In this document: positions 1 through 8,729 of the stretch, one piece after another
Position numbering within the stretch: position 1 is the stretch's first letter
Layout: each line of letters begins with the position of its first letter
Assembly: GCF_014901205.1 (NCBI RefSeq)
Contig: NZ_JACNMU010000002.1
Location: 248,001-312,000 of the forward strand
Direction: 5' to 3'
Length of the DNA stretch: 64,000 bases
Source of the DNA: Meridianimarinicoccus sp. MJW13
GTDB taxonomy: Bacteria > Pseudomonadota > Alphaproteobacteria > Rhodobacterales > Rhodobacteraceae
Position numbers and translations under genes: made by a program
The notes under the pieces: model-generated
Told to the model about the DNA's origin: nothing
Databases searched by the model: none
The model's input: only the letters and a program-made list of their open reading frames with translations

Positions 1-958
1 GGTTGCCCAGCTGCGACAGCACGTCCTCGGGGATGTCGTCGGGCAGTTGGCTGACGAAATAGACCCCCACGCCCTTGGAGCGCACCAGCCGCACCACCTG
101 TTCGATCCGTTGCAGCAGGCTTTTCGGAGCGGTGTCGAACAGCAGATGCGCCTCGTCGAAGAAAAAGACCAGCTTCGGCTTGTCGGGGTTGCCGACCTCG
201 GGAAGCTCTTCAAAGAGTTCCGACAGCAGCCAGAGCAGGAACATGGAATACAGGCGCGGCGTGGTGATCAGCTTGTCGGCCATCAGGATGTTGACCTGGC
301 CGCGCCCCTGGGCGTCGGTGGTCATCAGGTCCGACAGTTGCAGTGCCGGTTCGCCCAGAAACCCGCGCACACCCTGGTTTTCCAGCACCAGCAGCGCCCG
401 TTGCACCGCCCCCAGAGAGGCACGGGCCACATGGCCATAGTCGTGTTGCACCGCCTCGGTGTTGTCACCGATCCAGTTCAGGACCGCCCGCAGATCGTCA
501 AGATCCAGCAGCGCCAGCCCCTGATCGTCGCAGATGCGGAAGGCGATGTTCAGAACTCCTTCCTGCACATCGGTCAGGTCCAGCATCCGGGCCAGAAGCA
601 CTGGACCAAGTTCGCTAACCGTGGTGCGCACGGGATGGCCGGACTGGCCGAAGATGTCCCAGAACACGACAGGGCAGGCGGCGGGGGCATAGTCGGCCAG
701 CCCGATCTGCGTTGCACGTGCGGCGATGCGATCGCTGGGCGCGCCCGGCTTGCCAAGGCCGCTGACGTCGCCTTTCACATCCGCCATGAACACCGGGACG
801 CCGGCGGCGGAAAACCCTTCGGCGAGGATCTGCATGGTCACGGTCTTGCCGGTGCCGGTTGCACCCGCGATCAGCCCGTGACGGTTGGCCAGATCCAGTT
901 TCAGCACCTGCGGTTCGCGATAGTCCGTGCCGCCCCCGCCGATGAAAATGCCCGACAT
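1..958 (-). CDS. HerA-like ATPase, DUF853 family (3' part outside window)
   Basis: The frame opens at an ATG at 958 and runs off the left edge, giving about 319 N-terminal residues. A Walker A motif (GATGTGKT, residues 32-39) follows a short beta-rich start, and a Walker B-type stretch ([10 protein letters not shown]) lies near residue 270. Together with the phrase [15 protein letters not shown] these are typical of the DUF853/YjgR branch of HerA/FtsK-like P-loop ATPases, usually about 500 residues long. The family is thought to be a hexameric nucleic-acid motor; the cellular role of this branch is poorly defined. It is separated from the upstream operon on the same strand by a terminator at about 1076-1103. 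The C-terminal third is not visible. Confidence 0.85.
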   Translation of the reverse strand, partial: MSGIFIGGGGTDYREPQVLKLDLANRHGLIAGATGTGKTVTMQILAEGFSAAGVPVFMADVKGDVSGLGKPGAPSDRIAARATQIGLADYAPAACPVVFWDIFGQSGHPVRTTVSELGPVLLARMLDLTDVQEGVLNIAFRICDDQGLALLDLDDLRAVLNWIGDNTEAVQHDYGHVARASLGAVQRALLVLENQGVRGFLGEPALQLSDLMTTDAQGRGQVNILMADKLITTPRLYSMFLLWLLSELFEELPEVGNPDKPKLVFFFDEAHLLFDTAPKSLLQRIEQVVRLVRSKGVGVYFVSQLPDDIPEDVLSQLGN

Positions 959-1059
959 GTCCTGCTCCCTCTGTTGCCCCGATCATGTCGGCGCGGGCGC
1001 GGTGCGGCAAGGGCATCGCGCGGCGTATTTGCGCAACCGGCCGGAAATTCCGCGGTGTC

Positions 1060-1070
1060 GGGGGGGGGGG
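1060..1070. repeat. 11-base G homopolymer
   Basis: Eleven consecutive G residues lie about 100 bases upstream of the HerA-like ATPase start and just beyond the terminator of the transporter operon. Such a tract could slip during replication or be a sequencing-length artefact. Confidence 0.9.
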
Positions 1071-1075
1071 CAACG

Positions 1076-1103
1076 AAAAACCGCGGCCACAGGGGCCGCG
1101 GTT
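1076..1103 (-). terminator. Rho-independent terminator of the polyamine-type ABC operon
   Basis: A GC-rich stem (CCGCGGCC pairing with GGCCGCGG, extended by two A-T pairs) is followed on the minus strand by five T residues. It lies about 26 bases past the stop codon of the last permease gene. Confidence 0.8.
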
Positions 1104-1128
1104 TCCGCAGGTCAGCCGTGAGGGGACG

Positions 1129-2307
1129 TCAGCCCGGGCTCATGCCGCGCAGCCGTTCCGACCGGCGGCGCAGAACCTCCAGCGTGGCCAGCAGCGCGAT
1201 GGAAATCCCCACAAGCAGCGTCGCCACCGCAAGGATGGTCGGGCTGATCTGTTCGCGCAGGCCGATGAACATCTGCCATGGCAGGGTCTTCTGCCCGGCC
1301 GAGCCCACGAAGAGCACCACCACCACCTCGTCGAATGAGGTGATGAAGGCAAACAGCCCGCCCGAGATCACGCCGGGAAGGATCAGCGGCATCTGCACCC
1401 GGAAGAAGGTGGTCACCGGGTCGGCGCCCATGTTGGCCGCCGCCCGCGTCAGCGAGTTGTCGAAGCCCACCAGCGTGGCGGTCACCGTGATGATGACGAA
1501 GGGAATGCCAAGCGCTGCATGGGCCAGAACCACGCCCAGGTAGGTGCCTTGCAGGCCGATGCGCGAATAGAAGAAATACATCCCCGCCGCCGAGATGATC
1601 AGCGGCACGATCATTGGCGAGATCAGGATCGCCATGATGGCCCGGCGTCCGGGCACATGCGGCTGGCTGAGGCCGATGGCGGCCAGCGTTCCGAAACTGA
1701 CCGACAGCAGGGTCGCCACCGGGGCAATGGTCAGCGAGTTCCACAACGCCGATTGCCAGTCCGAATTGGTGAAGAAGTCCTGATAGTGCTTCAGCGAATA
1801 GCCTTCGGGCTTCAGGGCCAGCATCTCGGGGGTGAAGGTGAAGAAATCCTCGGCGTTGAAGCTGAGCGGCATCACCACGATGATCGGCGTGATCAGGAAG
1901 CCGAAGATCACCCCGCAGATTACCCGGAAGGTAAAGTGCCACAACACCTGTCCAGGGGTCAGATAGGGGGCCAGGTTTGCGCGATAGCGGCCATCGGCCA
2001 GCCAGAAGGTCAGGTTGCCGAAGAGCCAGCCCGCCAGGGCGCTGATGATCCCGCCGATAGTGCCGCCGACCATCAGGCCGATGATGGCGAAGATCACCAC
2101 CAGTCCCAGCCGCACCGACCGGCGCGGCAGTTTCAGATGCATCAGCGCAAAGGCCATGCCGGCCATCAGGATGGCGCCCAGCACCAGGCCCAGCAGGCCC
2201 GAGCCCTGCGCCGTGCCCACGAGCAGCCCTGCCAGGGCACCGAAGGCGCCGACGATGGGGCCGACGAAACTGAAGGGCTGCGGTTTCAGGTCAATGATGG
2301 TTGCCAT
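1129..2307 (-). CDS. ABC transporter permease, polyamine-type (PotC/PotI-like), N-terminally extended
   Basis: This is a 392-residue inner-membrane permease of the MetI-like fold. The second half holds the transport domain with the EAA loop that docks the ATPase (LTRAAANMGADPVTTFFRVQ, residues 286-305). The relatives PotC/PotI are about 260-280 residues. The extra 110 or so residues at the N-terminus form three or four hydrophobic segments (about residues 12-100) before the usual first helix. It is the last gene of a five-gene operon, starting four bases after the stop of the first permease. Spermidine, putrescine or another cationic amine is the likely substrate by family; the exact ligand cannot be read from the sequence. 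Confidence 0.85.
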   Translation of the reverse strand: MATIIDLKPQPFSFVGPIVGAFGALAGLLVGTAQGSGLLGLVLGAILMAGMAFALMHLKLPRRSVRLGLVVIFAIIGLMVGGTIGGIISALAGWLFGNLTFWLADGRYRANLAPYLTPGQVLWHFTFRVICGVIFGFLITPIIVVMPLSFNAEDFFTFTPEMLALKPEGYSLKHYQDFFTNSDWQSALWNSLTIAPVATLLSVSFGTLAAIGLSQPHVPGRRAIMAILISPMIVPLIISAAGMYFFYSRIGLQGTYLGVVLAHAALGIPFVIITVTATLVGFDNSLTRAAANMGADPVTTFFRVQMPLILPGVISGGLFAFITSFDEVVVVLFVGSAGQKTLPWQMFIGLREQISPTILAVATLLVGISIALLATLEVLRRRSERLRGMSPG

Positions 2308-2310
2308 GGA

Positions 2311-3984
2311 TCAGCCCCCCAGTTTCACGTTGTCGATGCCGACGATGCGATCATAGGCCCAGTACAGGATCAGGACCGCGGCCAGAAGGATCGCGCCAAG
2401 TGCGGCCGCCAGACCCCAGTTCAGCGAGCTGGAGATATGATAGGCGATCCGGTTCGAGATGAATGTCCCGGTGGTACCGCCGACGATCTCGGGCGTGATG
2501 TAATAGCCGATGGCGAGGATGAAGACGAGGATAGAACCCGCCCCGATTCCCGGCACCGACTGCGGGAAATAGACCCGCCAGAACGCCGTCCAGTTGGTTG
2601 CGCCCAGTGATTTCGCGGCGCGCAGGTAGCTGGGGTTGATGGTCTGCATCACCGAGTAGAGCGGCAGGATCATGAAGGGCAGCAGGATGTGGGTCATCGC
2701 CACGATGGTGCCGAACTGGTTGTTGATCATGATCAGCCGGTTGGCGTCATCGACCAAACCCAGCCAGACCAGCACGTCGTTGATCACGCCTTGCTGTTGC
2801 AGCATGACCTTCCAGGCCGAGGTGCGCACCAGCAGCGAGGTCCAGAACGGCAGCAGCACCAGGATCATCAGCAGGTTCGCGGTGCGCATCCGCAAGTTGG
2901 CCAGCAGCCACGCCACCGGATAGCCCAGAAGGATGCAGCTGACGGTGATGACCATCGACATGAACAGGGTGCGTTTGAACAGCATGATGTAGATCTGCTG
3001 GTTCTCGGGCTGGTCGGTGATCCCGTCCGGACCCAACTGTTTGTCTACTGCGTTCAGGAAATAGCCCGGCGTGTAGCGCGGGGCATAGACGCGGATGGTC
3101 TGCCAGACGCCAACGTCACCCCAATCCTCGTCCGCTTCCAGGAATTGCGCCTTCCGGCTGGCACTTTCGAAGGTGGCGACGGCCGCCTTTGCCTCTTTCA
3201 GCAGATCGGCCTGCGGGCCGGAATAGGCCGCGATGCCGGCCTCGGACGCGGCTGTCAGATCATTGTAAAGCGCGGTGTAGACCAGCGTCCAGGGTTCGTC
3301 GTCCAGCGCTGTTTCTTCTTCTTCCGTGCGCATGAAATCGGCGAACTGGCCGAAGGCCTCGGCGGTCTGGGGCAGCAGGTCGCCAATGCCGGGGGCCGGT
3401 TCAAACGCCGGGGGGGCCTTGGTAAACGCTTGTCCGGCCTTCTTGGCCGCGTCCTGCTCGGCCAGCCAGCCGGTGGCGGCCTGCGCATAGGCGGGGCTGG
3501 CCATCAGGGCGACCCAGGTGGTTTCCTCGCCCCAGGCGTCGTTCAGATCCTCGAACTGGTCGACGTAAAGATCGCCCATCTTTTCCACGGCCCGACCGCT
3601 CTTGCGGAACAGCGACGACATACCGACGTTTTCATAGTTCAGCCGGCTGCCGACACGGGTGTGGATCTTCTGTTCCTGGGCGACAAACATATCCTTGTAG
3701 AGCGCGTCGAACACCTGCTCATCGGGAACCTCGCCGCTTTCGGGATCCCAGTCTTTCAGGGCGGCCACCGTGCGCGGCAGCGTGTCGGACACGATCTGGT
3801 TTTCTACCGATCGGAACAGCATGTCCGCGATGGGCGCGATGAAGGTCACGAGCACGAAGATCAGAAGCGGAGCGATCAGCGCCAGCGCCCGCATTTTCTG
3901 AACGCGAAGGGCGCGGTTCAGGCTCTTTTTAAGTGGCGTTCCGTCCGCGGAGAGAACACGGCCAGTCTCGGTTGCGTCGCTCAT
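2311..3984 (-). CDS. ABC transporter permease, polyamine-type (PotB/PotH-like) with large periplasmic insert
   Basis: At 557 residues this protein is almost twice the usual PotB/PotH length. A first membrane helix (about residues 32-55) is followed by about 270 mostly polar, Ala/Asp/Glu-rich residues (about 60-327). The canonical permease core then begins near residue 328, and the EAA loop (YLRAAKSLGATNWTAFWRV) is at about 453-471. The topology of the family places the insert outside the cytoplasm, where it could contact the binding protein. The ATG overlaps the stop of the upstream DUF1330 gene (ATGA), so translation is probably coupled. The partner permease is also enlarged, so the two extensions may have evolved together. 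Confidence 0.85.
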   Translation of the reverse strand: MSDATETGRVLSADGTPLKKSLNRALRVQKMRALALIAPLLIFVLVTFIAPIADMLFRSVENQIVSDTLPRTVAALKDWDPESGEVPDEQVFDALYKDMFVAQEQKIHTRVGSRLNYENVGMSSLFRKSGRAVEKMGDLYVDQFEDLNDAWGEETTWVALMASPAYAQAATGWLAEQDAAKKAGQAFTKAPPAFEPAPGIGDLLPQTAEAFGQFADFMRTEEEETALDDEPWTLVYTALYNDLTAASEAGIAAYSGPQADLLKEAKAAVATFESASRKAQFLEADEDWGDVGVWQTIRVYAPRYTPGYFLNAVDKQLGPDGITDQPENQQIYIMLFKRTLFMSMVITVSCILLGYPVAWLLANLRMRTANLLMILVLLPFWTSLLVRTSAWKVMLQQQGVINDVLVWLGLVDDANRLIMINNQFGTIVAMTHILLPFMILPLYSVMQTINPSYLRAAKSLGATNWTAFWRVYFPQSVPGIGAGSILVFILAIGYYITPEIVGGTTGTFISNRIAYHISSSLNWGLAAALGAILLAAVLILYWAYDRIVGIDNVKLGG

Positions 3985-4271
3985 GCATATCCCTCGACAA
4001 TTGTGAAATCTGTTTCAGCGCAACTCTGCCGGATGGCGGCTGCGTCCTGGTATTCCGGGCTGCGATAGCAGGCGCGCGCGGTGGCCAGATCGGGAAAGGC
4101 GACGACCACATGGCGGGGGCGCGCCTCGCCTTCGGTCACATCGCTTTCGCCGCCGCGCACCAGGTACACGCCGCCGAAGGCCTCGATCACGGGCTGGGCC
4201 TTGCGCACATAATCCGGATACGGGGCCGGGTCGGTGACCTTGATATGGACGATCCAATACCCTTTGGGCAT
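3981..4271 (-). CDS. DUF1330 family protein
   Basis: A 96-residue protein that starts MPKGYWIVHIKVTD and carries the DUF1330 pattern (PYPDYVRKAQPVIEAFGG, then VVAFPDLATARACYRSPEYQ). The family folds as a small dimeric ferredoxin-like alpha-beta barrel; its biochemical role is generally unknown. It sits inside the transporter operon between the binding-protein gene and the first permease, and overlaps the permease start by four bases. The operon position suggests a link to metabolism of the imported amine, but nothing in the sequence shows a catalytic residue for that. Confidence 0.85.
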   Translation of the reverse strand: MPKGYWIVHIKVTDPAPYPDYVRKAQPVIEAFGGVYLVRGGESDVTEGEARPRHVVVAFPDLATARACYRSPEYQDAAAIRQSCAETDFTIVEGYA

Positions 4272-4297
4272 GGGTGGTCTCCTTTCCGGCTGGGTAA

Positions 4298-4319
4298 GAC
4301 GGGGCCAGAAGGCCCCGTC
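4298..4319 (-). terminator. Intercistronic hairpin after the binding-protein gene
   Basis: A nine-base-pair stem (GACGGGGCC / GGCCCCGTC) with an AGAA tetraloop and no T-run lies between the binding-protein gene and the DUF1330 gene. Hairpins in this position in ABC operons usually protect or partly terminate the message so that the binding protein is made in excess. That is inference here. Confidence 0.6.
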
Positions 4320-4337
4320 CGAGGCTTGTATCGGCGG

Positions 4338-5450
4338 TTACTTCGCCAGCCAGGCCTGGAAGCGGGCTTCCACGTCGTCCTGGTTGTCGGCCCACCATTC
4401 GATGTTGTTCACCAGGAAATTCTTCTGGTTGGCAGGGTTGGTCGGCATATGCGGCGCCATCTCGATGCCCAGTTCGGCATGGGTCGACACCAGCGGCTGC
4501 GACGAAGCGCGGGCCGGACCGTAAGAGATATAGGCTGCCTGATCGGCCAGACGCTGGGTGTCGGTCGCGTACTTCACGAAGTCCAGGACACGGGCCAGAC
4601 GGTCGTCCGGCAGATCCGCAGGGATGACCCAGCCGTCGAAATCAAAGACCTGCCAGTCCCACAGCATCGCGACCGGCTGGCTCTGTTCCTCGATCACGCT
4701 GAACAGGCGGCCGTTGTAGGCGGAACCTATGACGATTTCGCCATCCGCCAGAAGCTGCGGCGTGTCGGCGCCCGACGACCACCAGATCGTTTCGTCCTTG
4801 ATGGTGTCCAGTTTCGCCAGCGACTGCTCGAGCCCCTCGGGGGTTTCCAGAACGTCATAGAGGTCTTCCTGGGCCACGCCGTCGCACAGAAGCGCCCACT
4901 CCAGGTTCTTCTTGGGGCGTTTTTCAAGCGCGCGCTTTCCGGGGAAATTCTCCAGATCGAACACGTCGCAGAGGCTGGTCGGGGTTCTTCCGTCCCATTC
5001 CTCGACATCGGTCCGGTACCCGAAGGTGGTCGAGAACACGATCTGCGGGATGAAGCAGTCGTTGATCAGGGTCGGGCCGAAGTCGTCTTCGACATCGGAG
5101 CCGTCGTCGCCTTGGGCCAGCACGTCGTCAAAGTCGATCTCCATGGCCAGGCCTTCGTCGCACAGACGCTGGCTGTCGGGGCCCTCCACGTCCACGAGAT
5201 CCCAGGTCACGTTGCCGGCTTCGTTCATGGCGCGCAGCTTCGACACGGCTTCGTTCGAGCTTTCGTCCCAGGTCACCGAAACGCCTTCATTGGCAGCCAT
5301 GTAAGGCTCGGTATAGGCCTTCTGCTGGCTGGTCTGATAGGCGCCGCCCCAGGATACCAGCGTCATGTCCGAAGCCATGTGGTCATTGGCAAAGGCGCTG
5401 CCTGCTGCGACCAGTGCACTGCCGGTCAGAAGCGTTGTTAGCAGTTTCAT
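4338..5450 (-). CDS. Polyamine-type ABC transporter periplasmic binding protein
   Basis: A 370-residue PotD/PotF-type extracellular binding protein. The start chosen (MKLLTTLLTG) gives a Sec signal peptide of about 21 residues ending SAFA; an upstream in-frame ATG would bury the signal. After the signal comes MTLVSWGGAYQTSQQKAY, the characteristic opening of spermidine/putrescine-type binding proteins, and later WWSSGADTPQLLADGE and GWVIPADLP, both typical of the family. The message has an A-rich unstructured leader with AGGGGAG before the ATG. It is second in the operon, after the ATPase gene. Confidence 0.88.
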   Translation of the reverse strand: MKLLTTLLTGSALVAAGSAFANDHMASDMTLVSWGGAYQTSQQKAYTEPYMAANEGVSVTWDESSNEAVSKLRAMNEAGNVTWDLVDVEGPDSQRLCDEGLAMEIDFDDVLAQGDDGSDVEDDFGPTLINDCFIPQIVFSTTFGYRTDVEEWDGRTPTSLCDVFDLENFPGKRALEKRPKKNLEWALLCDGVAQEDLYDVLETPEGLEQSLAKLDTIKDETIWWSSGADTPQLLADGEIVIGSAYNGRLFSVIEEQSQPVAMLWDWQVFDFDGWVIPADLPDDRLARVLDFVKYATDTQRLADQAAYISYGPARASSQPLVSTHAELGIEMAPHMPTNPANQKNFLVNNIEWWADNQDDVEARFQAWLAK

Positions 5451-5518
5451 ATAGTACTCCCCTTGGATTTGTTTTCTTTGGTTTGTTGACCGCGAGGATG
5501 GACCCGCGGCGGTTGTGC

Positions 5519-6619
5519 TCAGGCGTCCAGCGCCCGGCAGTCTTCCGGCAGCCACCCGATCTCGATGGTTTCGCCGGGGGTGAGCCGGACGGTATCGGGG
5601 GCGTTGCGGGTCTTGACGATGAAATCGTCATTGCCCGCCACCCGAAGTCGTGTGCGGAAGATATCGCCCATGTAGATGAACTCCAGCACTTCTGCCTTCA
5701 GCAGGTGGGCGTCGGGGTTCAGGCGTTCCTTTCTGGTTTCCACCCGCTCGGGGCGGATCGAAACACGGGTGCGTTCGCCGGGCTTGGAAACATTGACCGG
5801 CATGCAGTCGATCAACTCGCCATCGTCCAGCTCCACCAGCGCGATCTTGTCGTTGATCTCCTTGACGGTGCCTTCCAGCGTGTTGTTCTCGCCGATGAAT
5901 TGCGCGACGAAGCTGTTGTCGGGATGCTCATACAGGTCGTCGGGCGGCGCAAGCTGCTGGATGCGGCCATCGTTGAACACCGCGACCCGGTCCGACATGG
6001 TCAGCGCCTCGGTCTGGTCGTGGGTCACATAGACCACCGTGATGCCCAGATTGTCGGCAATGCGCTTGATCTCGAACTGCATGTGTTCGCGCAGCTGCTT
6101 GTCCAGCGCGCCCAGCGGTTCATCCATCAAAACCAGTTCGGGTTCGAACACCAGCGCGCGGGCCAGCGCGACGCGCTGCTGCTGGCCGCCCGAAAGCTGT
6201 GCCGGCCGACGTCCGCCGAAGGCCCCCATCTGCACCATGTCCAGCGCGCGTTTGACCTTGGCCTCGCGGTCGGACTTGCCCAGCTTGCGCACTTCCAACG
6301 GGAAGGACAGGTTTTCCGCAATGGTCATATGCGGGAACAGCGCATAGTTCTGGAACACCATGCCGATGCCGCGCTTGTGCGGCGGGATGTTGTTGATGGG
6401 TTTGCCGTCCAGCAGGATCTCGCCATGGGTGGCGGTTTCAAACCCGGCCAGCATCATCAGGCAGGTGGTCTTTCCGGACCCTGACGGGCCCAGCATGGTC
6501 AGAAATTCGCCCTTGGGCATCGACAGATTGAGATCCTTCACCACAAGGGTCTCGCCGTCATAACTTTTCTGCACACGTTGAAATTCGACGAAGGCGTCGT
6601 TTGTCTGGTCTAGTGCCAA
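5519..6619 (-). CDS. Polyamine-type ABC transporter ATP-binding protein (PotA-like)
   Basis: A 366-residue ABC ATPase with Walker A GPSGSGKT (44-51), signature LSGGQQQRVALARAL, Walker B LVLMDEP and a C-terminal TOBE-type domain (from about 270). This size and layout match PotA rather than a short two-component ATPase. The start codon is TTG at 6619, supported by a GGGAG ribosome site eight bases upstream; the next in-frame ATG would remove the first beta strands. It is the first gene of the operon, so the promoter should lie in the 458-base gap upstream. Confidence 0.88.
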   Translation of the reverse strand: MALDQTNDAFVEFQRVQKSYDGETLVVKDLNLSMPKGEFLTMLGPSGSGKTTCLMMLAGFETATHGEILLDGKPINNIPPHKRGIGMVFQNYALFPHMTIAENLSFPLEVRKLGKSDREAKVKRALDMVQMGAFGGRRPAQLSGGQQQRVALARALVFEPELVLMDEPLGALDKQLREHMQFEIKRIADNLGITVVYVTHDQTEALTMSDRVAVFNDGRIQQLAPPDDLYEHPDNSFVAQFIGENNTLEGTVKEINDKIALVELDDGELIDCMPVNVSKPGERTRVSIRPERVETRKERLNPDAHLLKAEVLEFIYMGDIFRTRLRVAGNDDFIVKTRNAPDTVRLTPGETIEIGWLPEDCRALDA

Positions 6620-7077
6620 GAACTCGGCTCCCTGTTTTTGTCCGTTCGTGTCGTGCCGACCGGTATCCCCAAATCAAAACGCGTCCCGGTCCAAGTTACA
6701 ACCAAAGAACCGGATGCGTTGGGAAAAAGCTGTTCAGGAAGAGGCATGAGCGCTTTCCCGGCGTTCTGAAAACGCCGTGAGCCTTGCATGACACCGGCGC
6801 GGTTTCGCGATTCGAATCATCATGCGGCGATCGTATCGGATGCCGCTGAGGTAAAGGGCAGCGGGGCCTTCTGGCCGCTATGGCTGCTGAAGAAACGGGG
6901 GTGGTCGGAAAGGTCGGGCAAGGCGTATTGTCCAGGTCAAACCCCGATCTGCGACGGGAATGGATATCCCGGCGTGCAGGACTGAACTGCAAGGCGCGCG
7001 GCCCTGATCAGCGACGCCATCGCTGACGACGGAAACTTAAGCGTGCGGGTGTCCTTGCGTCAACCCCCCCCGTGCTG
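6620..7077. other. Gene-free interval upstream of the ABC operon
   Basis: This 458-base gap must hold the end of the ygfZ transcript and the promoter of the transporter operon. One small hairpin (CGGCGTT / AACGCCG, 6759-6777) is visible without a T-run. I see no convincing small gene, riboswitch or clear -35/-10 pair. Confidence 0.5.
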
Positions 7078-7830
7078 TCAGATTTCCAGCAGCCTCAACC
7101 GCGCCGCCCCGGCCTGCATTTCGCCCTGCGCGCGGTCAAAGCGCAGATGGGCCAGCGCCTCGCCCTCCGACTGGGTGAACAGGCGGCCCACCGGTTTGCC
7201 GTCCGCGGTAATCTCGCTGCCCACAGGGGCGGTGCCGTCGATGGCCACGCGGGCCAGACCCTTGCGCAGTTCGGTCTTGTGTTTCATCCGGGCGGTGACT
7301 TCCTGGCCCACATAGCAGCCCTTCTTGAAATCCACCCCGTGCAGGTGTTCGAATCCGGCTTCCAGGATATAGGTCTCGTCGGGGATCAGCTCGATCCCGC
7401 TTTCGGGGATGGCATGGGCCACACGCAGCCGGTCCCAGGCTGCCGGGGCGATGCCATCCGTCGGCGTTGCCCGATAGGCCCGCCACCCCAGCGCCGGGTG
7501 GCGCGGGTCGGACCAGCCATCCTCGGGGGCCGTGCCAAGCCCCTGCGCGACGACCAGCGGTGACGGCGTGATCTCCACCGCCGCGCGCAGCTTGTACATG
7601 CTCAGGCGCTTCAGCAGGCCTGGTGCCAGCCCGGCGGCCACATCCAGCAAGATGGCCCCGCCCTGCCGCGCCAGGAAGAAATCGGCCAGGTATTTGCCCT
7701 GCGGGCTCAGCAGCGCGGCATAGATCAGGCCCTGTGCCAGCCCGGACAGATCATTGGTCACCAGCCCTTGCAGGAATGGCTCTGCATCCTGGCCGGTCAC
7801 CTCAAGGATTTGACGGTCTGTGATGGTCAT
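7078..7830 (-). CDS. ygfZ: Folate-binding protein YgfZ (Fe-S cluster repair/assembly factor)
   Basis: A 250-residue protein related to glycine-cleavage T-protein. The family signature KGCYVGQE is at residues 170-177, followed by TARMKHKTELRKGL. YgfZ/IBA57 proteins bind tetrahydrofolate and help maintain certain [4Fe-4S] enzymes such as MiaB. Start MTITDRQIL at 7830 was preferred; an in-frame ATG at 7860 would add ten residues. It is divergent from the glycosyltransferase gene at 7895, with only 64 bases between them, so the two probably share a promoter region. Confidence 0.85.
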   Translation of the reverse strand: MTITDRQILEVTGQDAEPFLQGLVTNDLSGLAQGLIYAALLSPQGKYLADFFLARQGGAILLDVAAGLAPGLLKRLSMYKLRAAVEITPSPLVVAQGLGTAPEDGWSDPRHPALGWRAYRATPTDGIAPAAWDRLRVAHAIPESGIELIPDETYILEAGFEHLHGVDFKKGCYVGQEVTARMKHKTELRKGLARVAIDGTAPVGSEITADGKPVGRLFTQSEGEALAHLRFDRAQGEMQAGAARLRLLEI

Positions 7831-7894
7831 CGGCTTTCCCCTGTCCTGCGCCCCCGTCATATAGGGGAACGGCAAACAGAAGAAAGAGCCTGCG

Positions 7895-8593
7895 ATGCGC
7901 GCACCGATCTCGGTGGTGATCCCGACCCTGAACGCGGCAGACCAACTGCCCGACACGCTGCGCCACCTGATGCCCGGCCTGGGTGAAGGCTTGATCCGCG
8001 AGCTTGTGATCACCGACGGTGGCTCGACCGATGCCACGCAACGGCTGGCGGCGGAAGCGGGCACCATCTGGCTGGATGGTCCGGCGGGGCGCGGGGGGCA
8101 GTTGCGGCGCGGGGTTGCGGCGGCCAGCGGCGACTGGCTGTTGGTGCTGCATGCCGACACACATCTGGGCGACGGCTGGACACAAGCTGTCGTCGCGCAT
8201 CTGGAATCCTGCCCAGACAAGGCCGGGTATTTCCAGCTCGGCTTCCGGGCGCGCGGGCTGGCCCCGCGCCTGGTGGCCGGGGCGGCAAACCTGCGCGCGC
8301 GCCTGTGCGACATGCCGTTTGGCGATCAGGGTCTGCTGATCTCCCGCGCGCTCTACCAAAGGGTCGGCGGCTACCCGGATATTCCCCTGATGGAAGATGT
8401 GGCACTGGCCCGTGCCCTGAAAGGCCACTTGCGCCCGCTGCCCGCCGTCGCCCTGACCGGGGCAGAGCGCTATCGCGAGAACGGCTGGATCGGCCAATCG
8501 GTCCGAAACCTCTGGCGCCGCGCCCGGTTTCGCCACGGCGCCGATCCGGCGGACCTGGCGCGCGGCTACGATCCGGGCCGGAACAACCCGTAG
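7895..8593 (+). CDS. Family 2 glycosyltransferase, TIGR04283 type
   Basis: A 232-residue GT-A fold transferase. ISVVIPTLNAADQLP opens the nucleotide-binding fold, DGGSTD is at 41-46 and the metal-binding HADT at 87-90. The compact size and the motif MPFGDQGLLISRALYQRVGGYP match TIGR04283, a subgroup often annotated as arsenosugar biosynthesis glycosyltransferases. No other arsenic gene is nearby, so that role is only a family-level guess. The gene stands alone, followed by a dispersed repeat at 8653. Confidence 0.82.
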   Translation: MRAPISVVIPTLNAADQLPDTLRHLMPGLGEGLIRELVITDGGSTDATQRLAAEAGTIWLDGPAGRGGQLRRGVAAASGDWLLVLHADTHLGDGWTQAVVAHLESCPDKAGYFQLGFRARGLAPRLVAGAANLRARLCDMPFGDQGLLISRALYQRVGGYPDIPLMEDVALARALKGHLRPLPAVALTGAERYRENGWIGQSVRNLWRRARFRHGADPADLARGYDPGRNNP

Positions 8594-8652
8594 ATGAGCG
8601 AGACAGTTGCGGCTCCGCCGGGGCGCGCTTGAACTGCGCGTCGCACCATTTT

Positions 8653-8688
8653 CAAGACGGCGCTCATTCTTCTTGGCACAAATACTCC
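8653..8688. repeat. 36-base dispersed repeat, copy 1
   Basis: An exact 36-base match, in inverted orientation, occurs at 24011-24046. The core reads CTCATTCTTCTTGGCACAAA. Both copies are intergenic, close to stop codons. Confidence 0.9.
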
Positions 8689-8729
8689 CGCCGGAGGCAC
8701 GAAATCCCGGCACCCGCAGGGGGCCGGCC

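Noticed and set aside
47-1543. Long plus-strand open frame of 498 codons at the left end
   Set aside because: It is antisense to the HerA-like ATPase and a permease gene, has no family motifs, and has the His/Arg/Gln-rich composition typical of antisense frames in GC-rich DNA.
6696-6992. 98-codon minus-strand frame in the gap upstream of the ABC operon
   Set aside because: No ribosome site, proline/arginine-rich composition and no plausible fold; the gap is better explained as promoter and transcript-end sequence.
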